Shown one piece after another: positions 1 to 9,016 of a DNA stretch of 64,000 nt. The stretch comes from CAVVVS01 sp963751355 (GTDB lineage Bacteria; Bacteroidota; Ignavibacteria; Ignavibacteriales; Ignavibacteriaceae): NCBI GenBank assembly GCA_963751355.1, contig CAVVVS010000083.1, forward strand, positions 9,566-73,565, given 5' to 3'. How positions within the stretch are numbered: position 1 is the first letter of the stretch; every line of letters begins with the position of its first letter. The translations under genes and the position numbers were made by a program. The notes under the pieces were generated by a model that worked only from the letters and a program-made list of their open reading frames with translations, made no database searches and was not told the DNA's origin.

Positions 1-1
1 A

Positions 2-646
2 GATACAGCATCCGTCCATGCGGATCAATTAAAAGTTGGTTATCAAGATCTAATTGAATTAGATCTAACATGGGTACTTTCGTGGGCTAAATTGGAAATT
101 AATGAATATCCTAAATTTGGTGATGAAATTAAAATTAAAACATGGCCAAAGAGTAGATATAAATTCTACTCTTTGCGCGATTTTGTTTTTTATGATGGTA
201 ATAATCAGATTATATGTAATGCAACAACTGCCTGGTTACCAATAAATATCAAATCAAAACGAATAACGGATTTAAAAAAAATATCTATAGAGATACCATA
301 CCAACATGATGTTCATGCAATAGAAGAATATCCGGGTAAAATTAACCATGAAACAGCGGGAGAAATATTATTCACTAAAAAAGTTAAATATTCGGATATA
401 GATTTAAATCAGCATCTTAATAATTCAAAATATATCGAACTGGTTTTAGATTGTTATTCAAAAGAGCACCATCAAGATAGTTCTATTGAAAGTTTGGCAG
501 CAACGTTTATTTCCGAAAGCACTTACGACGATGAATTAGAAATCAGATTTGCTTCTAAATCCTCCGAAAACAATTTTGATATTATTGGAATATTTAATAT
601 CAATAAATCTAAAAATGTTTTTCAAGCATTGGTAAAGTGGGCATAA
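2..646 (+). CDS. acyl-ACP thioesterase, 5' end outside window
   Basis: The frame is open from the first base, reading DTASVHADQLKVGYQDLIEL before the first possible internal start (TTG at 92), so the true start lies upstream. The segment matches the FatA/FatB-like acyl-ACP thioesterase family (PF01643), which hydrolyses acyl-ACP to free fatty acid and ACP in the cytoplasm. Seen directly: the first hot-dog-fold part with TWVLSWAKLEINEYPKFGDE followed by IKTWP, and a second hot-dog with a start resembling the catalytic segment (DIDLNQHLNNSKY, an Asn-His containing motif). The family is usually about 240-250 residues, so roughly 30 residues are missing. The stop TAA is at 644-646. The fatty-acid role is inferred from the family. 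Confidence 0.85.
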   Translation, partial: DTASVHADQLKVGYQDLIELDLTWVLSWAKLEINEYPKFGDEIKIKTWPKSRYKFYSLRDFVFYDGNNQIICNATTAWLPINIKSKRITDLKKISIEIPYQHDVHAIEEYPGKINHETAGEILFTKKVKYSDIDLNQHLNNSKYIELVLDCYSKEHHQDSSIESLAATFISESTYDDELEIRFASKSSENNFDIIGIFNINKSKNVFQALVKWA

Positions 647-818
647 AGTATATCGGGTATTGAACCAATTAATATCCCCGCTCATGAGTTTGATAATAAG
701 TGCTAATAATGTATTTGGTATGAACAGATATTGTGCTTTACAAGATTATTGAATCATATAAAAGGTATTACAATTTTATATCCGCACCCCTGCAAAATTT
801 AATAAGGTAAATTAAACC

Positions 819-2309
819 TTACTTCTTCACTAATGATTTGGCTAATTTTTGTACTCCATTGCGAATCGTCTTTTCATCAAAGGCAGTATATCCCAATATA
901 AGTCCCGGCGGCAAAGAAAATTTGATCTTATAATACGAAAGCGGATTCACATACAACATATTTTGTTTGGCTCTTTTAGAAATATCCGCATCATCAAAAT
1001 TTTTTGGCAGCCATCCGATTAAATGCATTCCGGCTCCGGAAGGATTTATTTTTAAGAGCGGTTCCAATTCCTTATTGATTTCCGAAATAAAATAGTCCTG
1101 TCGTTGTTTATAAAGCATTCTCATTTTTCTTATATGCCGTGTGAAATGTCCTTCCTCAATGAACCTTGCAAGAACAACTTGTTCGATAATAGAGCTTTGC
1201 CTATCCGTGATTGCTTTGGCTGCAATAAATTGTTCCGTGATTCCGGCTGAAGGTAAAACTACATACCCGATTCTCAAACCCGGAAAAAGCACCTTGCTGA
1301 AAGTGCCTGCGTAAATTACGCAGCCGCCGGAATCGAGACCCTGTACCGAAGGCAGTGGGTTTCCTGTGTACCGGTATTCGCTGTCATAATCGTCTTCGAT
1401 TAACCATGTTTCTTGTTTATTTGCCCATTCAAGCAGTTTTAATCTTTTAGCAATGCTCATTGTATATCCGAGCGGATACTGATGCGAAGGTGTAGTGTAA
1501 ATTATTTCAGGTGCCGGATAATTCTTTATTGCATAGTTGAGATCAAGTCCTTCCTCATTGACCGGTACCGGGTATATCTTAGCGCCTGAAGATAAAAATG
1601 ATATTCTTGCACCGGGGTATCCGGGATCCTCCATCCAAACTTTACTACTATTCTGTAACAATGTTTTGCAAATCAAATGAAGCGCTTGCTGCGATCCGTT
1701 TACAATTATAACTTGTTCGTCATTGCAGCGGACCGCCCTGTAAGTGCGAAGATATGAGGCAATTGCAATTCTTAAAGGCTTATAGCCTGCAGCATCTCCG
1801 TATCCTAAATAAGAAGAATTCATATTTCTTAATACAAGATTTGTAATTTTTGTCCATGTTTCGAATGGAAATTCGGAAACCGCGGGGATTCCGCTTCTAA
1901 AGGGAAGTATATTTTCCTGTAAAGAGTTCTTTTTCGAAAAGAACAGAACTTCATCATCTAATTTGTGCAAATGAAACTTGCGAATATTATCCTTTTGATT
2001 AGGAGTTTCGGATTGTTTTGGAATTAAAACCTCATCCGGCAATTCTCCAGTTACGAAAGTTCCGGCGCCTGTTACTCCTTTTAAATAACCTTCGATTATC
2101 AATTGTTCATAAGCTAAGTTCACGGTGTTCCTGGAAATTCCCAGAGCCGAAGCGAGTGTTCTTGTCCCCGGCATTTTCTGATCGCCTTTAAATCGTTTTT
2201 CTAAGATTGCTTTTCTGAGTTGTTTATAAAGCTGTTTGTATAAAGGTATTTTCAATTTCGGATCGAGGTTTATTCCTGCTGACGGTATTTCATCTAACAT
2301 TTTTGACAT
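819..2309 (-). CDS. MocR-type GntR regulator with aminotransferase domain
   Basis: A 496-residue protein with a GntR winged helix (about residues 18-86, including TRTLASALGISRNTVNLAYE) joined to a fold-type I aminotransferase domain (about 125-490). The PLP-binding lysine appears to be K339 in GTFSKVLFPGLRIGY, preceded by the EDDYDSEYRY segment that is conserved in the MocR/PdxR family. Such proteins bind DNA and use PLP or a PLP adduct as the effector; many control vitamin B6 or amino-acid genes. No divergently transcribed PLP-synthesis gene is next to it here, so its target cannot be named. It is transcribed away from the eCIS locus end and is separated from it by 750 bases. Length and domain order are normal. 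Confidence 0.9.
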   Translation of the reverse strand: MSKMLDEIPSAGINLDPKLKIPLYKQLYKQLRKAILEKRFKGDQKMPGTRTLASALGISRNTVNLAYEQLIIEGYLKGVTGAGTFVTGELPDEVLIPKQSETPNQKDNIRKFHLHKLDDEVLFFSKKNSLQENILPFRSGIPAVSEFPFETWTKITNLVLRNMNSSYLGYGDAAGYKPLRIAIASYLRTYRAVRCNDEQVIIVNGSQQALHLICKTLLQNSSKVWMEDPGYPGARISFLSSGAKIYPVPVNEEGLDLNYAIKNYPAPEIIYTTPSHQYPLGYTMSIAKRLKLLEWANKQETWLIEDDYDSEYRYTGNPLPSVQGLDSGGCVIYAGTFSKVLFPGLRIGYVVLPSAGITEQFIAAKAITDRQSSIIEQVVLARFIEEGHFTRHIRKMRMLYKQRQDYFISEINKELEPLLKINPSGAGMHLIGWLPKNFDDADISKRAKQNMLYVNPLSYYKIKFSLPPGLILGYTAFDEKTIRNGVQKLAKSLVKK

Positions 2310-3059
2310 AAAATTATTTTATAAAGCGGCTCTATAAAAATACTATGTAACGACTATTTCTCAAAGTCCGGTTTAATAATAACTTTGCGTAATTATTCTA
2401 GAGCGAAGAAACAAATCTTTGCTTTATAAAAAAGTATTAGGGATCATTTCGGGAATGAAGCGAATTCTATACAAATGATATTAAGAGGGCAAAGATAATA
2501 GTCAAAAATTAGAGGCAACGATTTGTATATAACGCTGAACTTGTTGATTTATTTGTTTGTTAAAATGTTTTTAGATAGGTAAAAATGAATTAACCATCAA
2601 AGTAGATTATGATGGAATTAAAACGATATGTATTTGGGGAAAATATTTGGCGGGAATTTTAAAATGATTGATTGAGTATTTATATCTGAACAACAATTCG
2701 CTAAATAATTGTGATACACGGACCCTGATGCTTTAGCGAAGTATTTCATTTCCGGAAGTTTACAATATGCAGAATATTCAGCGGGGAAATAATTAAATCT
2801 TGTAATTACGCTTTCAATTAATCAGAATGAAGCAGTTCATTAGCTTCTTCATCAGTCACAAATAATTAGCAGCTTATAAATTCCGGATACGGACACGTAG
2901 ATTAATTAGTTCCCCGTTGATGTCGAATAAATGTAAAATTTAGTCCGATGAGGCATTCTCTAATCTCATTGGCATAAATAAAAACATATTTTAATTGGAA
3001 ATTTTGACCTTCTGATGAATTAACATTAGATGAAAAGATTTATACAAGACTATAGTTTT
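2310..3059. other. 750-base intergenic stretch between MocR gene and eCIS locus end
   Basis: No convincing gene was found on either strand; only short open stretches with many stops occur. It should contain the promoter of the MocR-type gene (just right of 2309) and the 3' end of the eCIS-side transcript. Scattered codon-like fragments around 2700-2900 could be the remains of a decayed gene, but none resembles a known family. No strong GC-rich terminator hairpin was found below 3060. Confidence 0.5.
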
Positions 3060-3662
3060 TTATCGAGGCAGTCCATCATGTTCCCTGGCTTCAGGTAAAA
3101 TTCTTTTAAAAACATCTTCGGCAGGCATAGTTTGCCCGGCTTTAAAATCAAAAGTCGGATAATCCATAATTGGAGTTAACATAAGTTTATTATCTTCTCG
3201 CGTGCCGATAAAACTTAAATTTAATGCAAGTACATTTACAACAAATGAGTTGTTTGATCTAAATTTAGCCAGCATCATAATATAATTTGGACTGCCGAAA
3301 CTGGATGATTTCCATTCGTCATTAAATCTAGCAACTGATAGCGATGACTTTGTATCACCGTTCACGGTAACAGGATAGATATACTTCTGCTGTTCGGTAA
3401 GCAATTCATTAGGATTAGTGTTCTCATTGTATTTCTGAAGTTGGTCAAGGCGGACTATATAAATTTTTAGCGGTTCTCCCAATTGAGCTTTCGAAATTTC
3501 ATCTTTTGAACTAAATCCCATTGCACTGTAATTCTCTTCGGTTACCAATTGTTTAAAGGTTTCCAGAGATTTCATTGCTACATCGCGCGGATCTCTTTCC
3601 TGAGGAAATAAAATACCGGCAAAAATTATGCAAAACAAAAGCAACGTAAATATGATTTTCAT
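3060..3662 (-). CDS. secreted protein of unknown function, eCIS-linked
   Basis: A 200-residue protein not recognised by family. It has a clear N-terminal signal peptide (KIIFTLLLFCIIFAGILF, cleavage probably near residue 20), so it should be exported. The mature part is mixed alpha/beta in appearance, with a segment (YIYPVTVNGDTKSSLSVARF) that reads like a beta-rich domain. The ATG at 3662 is preceded by AAAGGAGG, a strong ribosome binding site. It begins 11 bases after the papain-fold protease gene ends, so the two are very likely co-translated. It could be an inhibitor, chaperone or partner of that protease, but this is only a guess from position. Confidence 0.75.
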   Translation of the reverse strand: MKIIFTLLLFCIIFAGILFPQERDPRDVAMKSLETFKQLVTEENYSAMGFSSKDEISKAQLGEPLKIYIVRLDQLQKYNENTNPNELLTEQQKYIYPVTVNGDTKSSLSVARFNDEWKSSSFGSPNYIMMLAKFRSNNSFVVNVLALNLSFIGTREDNKLMLTPIMDYPTFDFKAGQTMPAEDVFKRILPEAREHDGLPR

Positions 3663-3673
3663 TTTTTCCTCCT

Positions 3674-4246
3674 TTACTTTTTAGTTACATCATAAAAATC
3701 GTCCCAATGAGTATGATGACCGGGTCTTGCAACGTATTCATCATAAGTATCGATTCTTTGGTCGCCTACATTCGGAGCCCAAGGATCGTTAACATAAACA
3801 TAATTTGTACCTTCAAGTGTAGTATATCCCGTAACTACCATCATATGTCCGCCGCCTCCCGGCCAATGCCATGAAAAAGCAAAAGGTCTTTTACCACAAT
3901 AAATTTGACTTTTTACCTGGCTCCATGTTAAAGCAGTATTTGATGTCCGTTTAAAATCAAACCCATACTTATCAAATTCCGGCCAGCCACCTTTTACACA
4001 TGCAACGGGTACGGGATTGTTGCAGCAGTCGTTCCGGCCAAGCCTTTTATTTGCTTCATCACACTGGGTTACATTTGTTCCGAGAAATTCCATAACCATT
4101 TGACCGCTAGCCGCCCAGCACCACATACTCGTCTGCTGTGGACGTAATGTAACCGATTGCGTAGTGGTCAGAGGAGGATTACAGCAGCCGGCATAATAAA
4201 ACGCCAATATAAGAAAAACAAATACGGTTGAAAATGTTTTTTTCAT
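3674..4246 (-). CDS. AvrRpt2-like papain-fold cysteine protease, lipoprotein
   Basis: A 190-residue protein resembling the papain-like protease family that includes AvrRpt2 (PF12385). The proposed catalytic Cys is C43 in SMWCWAASGQM, the His is H134 in GGGGHMMVVTGY, and the Asn/Asp is in VNDPW (N153-D154); the order Cys-His-Asn/Asp fits the fold. A hydrophobic signal ends in AGCC, which could be a lipobox, so the mature protein may be a surface or periplasmic lipoprotein. I chose the ATG at 4246 because AAGGAG lies at suitable distance; an in-frame TTG at 4264 overlaps that site and is unlikely. Several extra cysteines (CCNN, CVKGG, YCGK) suggest disulfides. It sits at the cargo end of the eCIS locus and may be an effector or a processing protease. 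Confidence 0.85.
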   Translation of the reverse strand: MKKTFSTVFVFLILAFYYAGCCNPPLTTTQSVTLRPQQTSMWCWAASGQMVMEFLGTNVTQCDEANKRLGRNDCCNNPVPVACVKGGWPEFDKYGFDFKRTSNTALTWSQVKSQIYCGKRPFAFSWHWPGGGGHMMVVTGYTTLEGTNYVYVNDPWAPNVGDQRIDTYDEYVARPGHHTHWDDFYDVTKK

Positions 4247-4343
4247 CTTTTCAACTCCTTTCAAATATTATTTAATAATAATGTGAATTAATTGAAGCAG
4301 AAAGCAGCGAGTTATTCCGTGGAATTGTAAATTTGTTTTATTT

Positions 4344-4886
4344 TTAACTAAGTTGAATTACACCGGGCAATGTTAGGGGTGAGAATGCTTTTTTCGCCAG
4401 TTTAATATCCTGGTATGTGAATTCTCCTTCAATCTCACAACTGCCAGTTTGTATTTCCGTAATAATACCTTCCTTTATCTTTAAAACGAATCCTTTTAGC
4501 TTAAATAAAACGAAAAGTAAGAATTCAATTTTTTTTACGGGTATTTCTTTGAATATTATTTCTATATAAGGATGATGTTCGCTTTTAATTGTGTGTTCAA
4601 TTAGCTCAATATAAAATGTTTCACCGGGAGAAGCAGCCGATTCTTTTATTAATTTTTGAATAGCTTGTTCTTTTTGCCATGATTCTATCAAGATATCGGG
4701 TATATTGATGTTCAATAATTCACCGGCTTTCTTGGTAAGTTCGGGTGCAGATGCTGTCCATTTAATCCCTTTAATTTCTTCTTTTATTCTTGATTCCAGT
4801 TTGTCCCATTGATTTCCGTTATGTTCAGCAGTTTTCTCACCCGGCGTAAAAAAAACATCTTGAAGAGTCAAAGATGAGTTATTCAT
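4344..4886 (-). CDS. eCIS-linked protein with ATPase-like N-terminal motif
   Basis: A 180-residue protein of unknown family. Its first 40 residues align without gaps to the start of the eCIS AAA+ ATPase (24472-26667): both have Asp at 10, FTPG at 13-16 and Trp at 27, followed by a basic/acidic helix. The remainder looks like a compact alpha/beta domain without signal peptide or membrane segment. The start ATG lies inside the end of the PKD-like gene (8-base overlap) and has GAGGGAAC upstream, so it is translationally coupled to it. The shared motif suggests that both proteins contact the same particle component. No enzymatic motif was seen. Confidence 0.75.
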   Translation of the reverse strand: MNNSSLTLQDVFFTPGEKTAEHNGNQWDKLESRIKEEIKGIKWTASAPELTKKAGELLNINIPDILIESWQKEQAIQKLIKESAASPGETFYIELIEHTIKSEHHPYIEIIFKEIPVKKIEFLLFVLFKLKGFVLKIKEGIITEIQTGSCEIEGEFTYQDIKLAKKAFSPLTLPGVIQLS

Positions 4887-6516
4887 GTTCCCTCTTTATA
4901 TTTTTAATAATATCCTTATTATTTAATAAGATATTAAATATTCCATCATGTATATTAGGATTCAACCGGAGCTCGTAGTTAATAGATAATTTATTTCCGC
5001 CGGCTATATCCTGCTTACCCGGATCAATCCTGGGTTTTAATTGAGCCCGGGGAGCAATGTAATGTTTCCCGATGCTATAAAAGACTGCTGCCGCTATTAA
5101 AATTATAATAAGGTAAATCCATGGAGGATATTTTGTTTTATCGCTTACAATTGTTTTCGAAGAAATATTTACGAATCTTCCGACACTTCTGGTAATAGGC
5201 ATAACGGTTGAACCGGATTGTCTTCCGATTTCTGCGTAAGCGTAATAAATGTTTGGTGAAGGGTAACGATGCAATATGCTGGAACGATTACTCCATCGGC
5301 TCGGTGGTGAGTTATCTCCAAAAAAGAAGCGATACCTTATTTGAGGATCATCCGTAGGGAATTCAGTTTCAAATGTAATGTCTTCTCCGGTTTTTGTGGA
5401 ATTAGGATTAATATTCAGAAAAACACTGTCCACCTGAATATCAACAGAATTTTCCATTTGAGGTACAATGTTTAAATCTGTGATTTGCTCCCCCGGTTGT
5501 ACTTGAACAGAAACCGTATAATTTCCTGCATTTTTAAAACGGTGTAAAATCTCAGCCTGACCGGGTTTCTTAACCAAACGATTTCCATCATCAAAGTTGA
5601 AGATGAAATCGTAGGAAAGTTCCATGACAACATCAGGAGGACTCAAAATGAATCGAATTTTCTCACCGGTTTGTACTTTGTTTCTATCGGCAATAAGTTT
5701 AATTTTTACTGTGGGGGTCTCGGTTGATTCAGGGTTTTCAACCAAAACTTTTCTAATAATACTGCGGGTAAATTTCCTTATCGTACCTTCTTCCTGGATG
5801 CCTATTTCGGCATAAGCTCTGTATTTACCCTGCTTCGAATAAATATGTGTTGTCCTCGGTAAGAGAAGCCATTCTGAATAAGAATCGCTGTCGCCGAAGA
5901 AAAATCTGTACCGGAGATTATGCATGTTGGAATGAAAAATTATTTGGAATGTGACCGGCTGCTCAACAATGACGTTTTCAGGTATTGCATTCAGAAGGAC
6001 GCTGTCAACTTGAACCTGGAGTCTATTGGTTACTACAGGTTTGAAAGTAAATATCTCACTTCCCTTGGGTGCTTCGACAGATACCGTTACTGTATGTTTC
6101 CCGGTCCTATTAAATCTGTAGACTATGTAGTTTAGATTTTTCTCCATTTCTCTTTTAATATTACCGTCAATAATAAAAATAAATTGATAACGCGAGTTAA
6201 CTACATACTCAGCAGGTTCCAGTGAAAACCGTACTTCTTCATAAATTTGAATTCGATCTCTATCGGATTGCAATGTTACTTTTGGATTTTGCTGCTGTTG
6301 CCGGATCTTAACCTTAGGATTAATTAAAATACGCTTGGGTTGGTTAGTCTTTGGAATTTGTTGTGCCGATTGTAAATCATATGTTAGGGTAATTTCCCCC
6401 GTGAATGAATTGAGCGGATATGAACTGGCATCGAAATTAACCGAAAGGATTATCAGAAGGGTAATAATTGAACATGATTTTTTGTAAAGTTTATTTATAA
6501 AAAAATAAATATTCAT
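4879..6516 (-). CDS. membrane-anchored protein with four PKD-like modules
   Basis: A 545-residue protein with a signal peptide (about residues 1-31), four beta-sandwich PKD-like modules and a transmembrane segment at about 465-482 (WIYLIIILIAAAVFY), followed by a roughly 60-residue polar tail. The modules alternate as A-B-A-B: A at about 79-148 and 270-338 (both start with a K-L/T-x-D-R core), B at about 170-240 and 362-432 (both contain RYRFFFGD and end in AYAEIG). This implies duplication of a two-module unit. Topology suggests the modules face outside and the tail faces the cytoplasm. PKD folds commonly mediate adhesion or spacing. Its place in the eCIS locus suggests a role at the cell surface of the producer, for example holding or presenting the particle; this is inference. 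Confidence 0.8.
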   Translation of the reverse strand: MNIYFFINKLYKKSCSIITLLIILSVNFDASSYPLNSFTGEITLTYDLQSAQQIPKTNQPKRILINPKVKIRQQQQNPKVTLQSDRDRIQIYEEVRFSLEPAEYVVNSRYQFIFIIDGNIKREMEKNLNYIVYRFNRTGKHTVTVSVEAPKGSEIFTFKPVVTNRLQVQVDSVLLNAIPENVIVEQPVTFQIIFHSNMHNLRYRFFFGDSDSYSEWLLLPRTTHIYSKQGKYRAYAEIGIQEEGTIRKFTRSIIRKVLVENPESTETPTVKIKLIADRNKVQTGEKIRFILSPPDVVMELSYDFIFNFDDGNRLVKKPGQAEILHRFKNAGNYTVSVQVQPGEQITDLNIVPQMENSVDIQVDSVFLNINPNSTKTGEDITFETEFPTDDPQIRYRFFFGDNSPPSRWSNRSSILHRYPSPNIYYAYAEIGRQSGSTVMPITRSVGRFVNISSKTIVSDKTKYPPWIYLIIILIAAAVFYSIGKHYIAPRAQLKPRIDPGKQDIAGGNKLSINYELRLNPNIHDGIFNILLNNKDIIKNIKREHE

Positions 6517-6670
6517 ACAATTCCCCTGAATGGATAATACTACTTCAATACTTTGTGCTTTTAGATTAATGTATTTGAATTACCTCCGTAAAATTTGTTT
6601 TTGCAAGATTAAATCCATTTTTGTCAAACTTCGCTCTGGATTTTTCTAATTAGTCCGGCTTCCTTTTTTT

Positions 6671-8998
6671 CTAAAACTTCCCCGTAATCTGTATACCGAA
6701 TTTAACTCCTTTTATCTCCCTGGTTTCGGTTCCGCCTATTTCAGGTGATGTTAGCGGCGGAGATACAGAAAAACCTGTTCCTGCATTTATCCAAAAGAAC
6801 CTGCCGCGTATTTTAATCGGGATGGTTGGTCCGAACAACTTCATTGAAGAATCTTTTACAGCTTCAATACTTCGAAGCGGAGATAAAAAACATTGATTTG
6901 CAGTGACCGGGGTTTTAGCCTTCACTTCCGAGATTTTACTTTCCATTTCGGAACCGCCTGAAGCGATTAAACTGTTCCACCACTTGTCGTTTGGATCCGG
7001 AGGTCGTAAATATCTCTTAATCTTAGTTAAAATATTTTTATTCAGATAAGCAAGTTTTTCCTTTTTAGAACCCAAATTTTTAATCACTTTCAACTCTGCA
7101 GCCAGATTTTTGATAACGAGTCCCGCAAGTACCATAGCTTTTAATTGATATGGATTTGAAGCATAGTCCTTCGCTATTTTAGCATGAGATAAAGGAGGAT
7201 CTTTAGCAATGGATTGAGATGCAATATTTGTGTAGTAAGGTTTGGTTTCCTCGTTGCTTATCGATTCAAGTATTTTTACTACCGAAGTATCGTCCGTACC
7301 CCCAACACTCCCGGTTAATAATTCCTTGCCGAACCTGTAATCATTATTTATTAACTCAATAAAATTAGAATGAGCAAAAAAATCTTCCACCGTGTGAAAA
7401 GCATTCCCGATGTGAATGAAGGCTTCAGTTTTCGGAAGCATTTCCACAAAAAGAGTTAGTTCATTTGAAATGTAATTGATCGGTGTTTTAATATTACCTT
7501 TTCCGCTGCTGCCTCTGCTTCTCCAGTTTTGCAATTCTTTGTCCCAAATATAATTATCGAAGTGCTCGTAATCTTTGTAACCTCCGAAACTCCGGGGCCG
7601 GCATAATAAAAGGAAATTCAATTTGGGAGAAACCTGACTGTAATCACGCGAAGTATTTCCCTCATGAACCTTTTCAATAATATCATTTGCAAAACTTCCG
7701 AGTTCTAATGCGGCATCTTCGATTATTCGGTGGGTATCATCGGAAAACCTGTCAATTCTTTTGATGCCGTTACTCTGCTGTATTGTGTGGGTGAGTTCGT
7801 GTGCCAGTAAATATCTGCCCTCGATGGAATGGGGGGAATACATTCCGTTGCGGAATACTATATCGTTTCCTACGGTATATGCTTTGGCATTTATTGCTTT
7901 TGTCGATTTATCGGGATTACCGCCCGTATGTACTTTTATTTTACTAAAATCATATCCGAATTTTTCTTCCATATAATTTTTAACAGCCGGTTCAAGAGAC
8001 CTGCTGCTCGAGCTTAAGGATTCATCTACTATAGGCGGTACAGCTCGTCCCTGCGAAGAGTTGTCAATCATTTTGGGAGTCAAAGTTTTATTTTCTTCTT
8101 TAGGTTTCAAAATATCCGAAGCTTTTTTTGGTTTGAGCCCGGGGATGTTTAACAAAATTAAAGGATCCGTGCTTTTCATTTTCCAGTACTCTAACCATAA
8201 ACGTTCATCTTCTGCTTTTTGTTTGGGACTCTTCAGCCCTTCTCTAAATTTTTGCAGTTCCATTGCCATCCGTGCAGTTTCCGCCCGGTATTTTTCCGAA
8301 TCTGGTTGCTTAGTTTTTTCCTTTTCACTGCCTTTTCCAAATACGTACTTAAAAGTAATCGAAGCGCCGGTGGGATTTCTTACAGGACCTTCATATTTAA
8401 TCTGCATGGATAATCCTTTAGCAACGCTGTCTAAAGTAATTTCGGGAATTTGTATAGGCAATTCTGAATTTTTTGCCACAATAGCTGTGACTATTCCGGC
8501 TGCGGCAGCACCCGTTATTATTTTTCCGGGCAGAGTGGAAATAAAGTCTTCACCTATTTTTATTGCACCGTCCTTAATCTTCTTACCTAAAGAGGTTTCT
8601 AAAAATGCCTCACCGACTTTTTTTGCAGATTCTTTATATTTCTCAGTATCATCTTTTTTCTTCTTCTCCTGTCGTTGAACAATAGGCATAATAGTCGAAT
8701 TAGAAATTCTATTTGTATATGAATTCTGTTTATTTTTAACTATATAATCAGCGACCGAGTCAGCTTCTTTTTCATATCTATTACCGGGGGTTCCTATTTT
8801 TAACTTCGGCTGTATTACGGTGTTGCTTTTACAGCGCGGACAGCTTCCGCCGCATGCACACGTGTAACTATCATAATGGATATTACCGGTAACTTCATCT
8901 TTCAGCGAATTATTTTTTGAAGATAATTTTCGCTGTAATCTTTTCCCGGAATTATACGCGCGGTTGAAGGTTTTTATCTGAGCCAGTTGAAATGACAT
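6671..8998 (-). CDS. DUF4157 eCIS cargo with Het-C/PLC-like C-terminal domain
   Basis: A 775-residue protein, the best candidate effector of the locus. Residues 47-56 carry a CxCGGxCxxC zinc-ribbon-like motif, followed by the QPKLKIGTPGNRYEKEAD segment that typifies eCIS-linked DUF4157 proteins. A glycine/alanine-rich hydrophobic stretch lies near 150-175. The DUF4157 domain (PF13699), about 325-412, contains the metalloprotease-like HELTH at 400-404 (HExxH). The last 350 residues hold H529, H535, D539 and H543 in IHIGNAFHTVEDFFAHSNF, a pattern of the Het-C/zinc-dependent phospholipase C-like families. The DUF4157 part may process or load the cargo and the C-terminus may attack membranes or nucleic acids; activity is inferred. 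No signal peptide is seen, consistent with loading in the cytoplasm. Confidence 0.88.
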   Translation of the reverse strand: MSFQLAQIKTFNRAYNSGKRLQRKLSSKNNSLKDEVTGNIHYDSYTCACGGSCPRCKSNTVIQPKLKIGTPGNRYEKEADSVADYIVKNKQNSYTNRISNSTIMPIVQRQEKKKKDDTEKYKESAKKVGEAFLETSLGKKIKDGAIKIGEDFISTLPGKIITGAAAAGIVTAIVAKNSELPIQIPEITLDSVAKGLSMQIKYEGPVRNPTGASITFKYVFGKGSEKEKTKQPDSEKYRAETARMAMELQKFREGLKSPKQKAEDERLWLEYWKMKSTDPLILLNIPGLKPKKASDILKPKEENKTLTPKMIDNSSQGRAVPPIVDESLSSSSRSLEPAVKNYMEEKFGYDFSKIKVHTGGNPDKSTKAINAKAYTVGNDIVFRNGMYSPHSIEGRYLLAHELTHTIQQSNGIKRIDRFSDDTHRIIEDAALELGSFANDIIEKVHEGNTSRDYSQVSPKLNFLLLCRPRSFGGYKDYEHFDNYIWDKELQNWRSRGSSGKGNIKTPINYISNELTLFVEMLPKTEAFIHIGNAFHTVEDFFAHSNFIELINNDYRFGKELLTGSVGGTDDTSVVKILESISNEETKPYYTNIASQSIAKDPPLSHAKIAKDYASNPYQLKAMVLAGLVIKNLAAELKVIKNLGSKKEKLAYLNKNILTKIKRYLRPPDPNDKWWNSLIASGGSEMESKISEVKAKTPVTANQCFLSPLRSIEAVKDSSMKLFGPTIPIKIRGRFFWINAGTGFSVSPPLTSPEIGGTETREIKGVKFGIQITGKF

Positions 8999-9016
8999 TT
9001 TATTTATCCAGCCGAT

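Noticed and set aside
803..821. Hairpin TAAGGT/ACCTTA at the end of the MocR gene
   Set aside because: Only six weak pairs and a seven-base loop, overlapping the stop codon; not a credible terminator.
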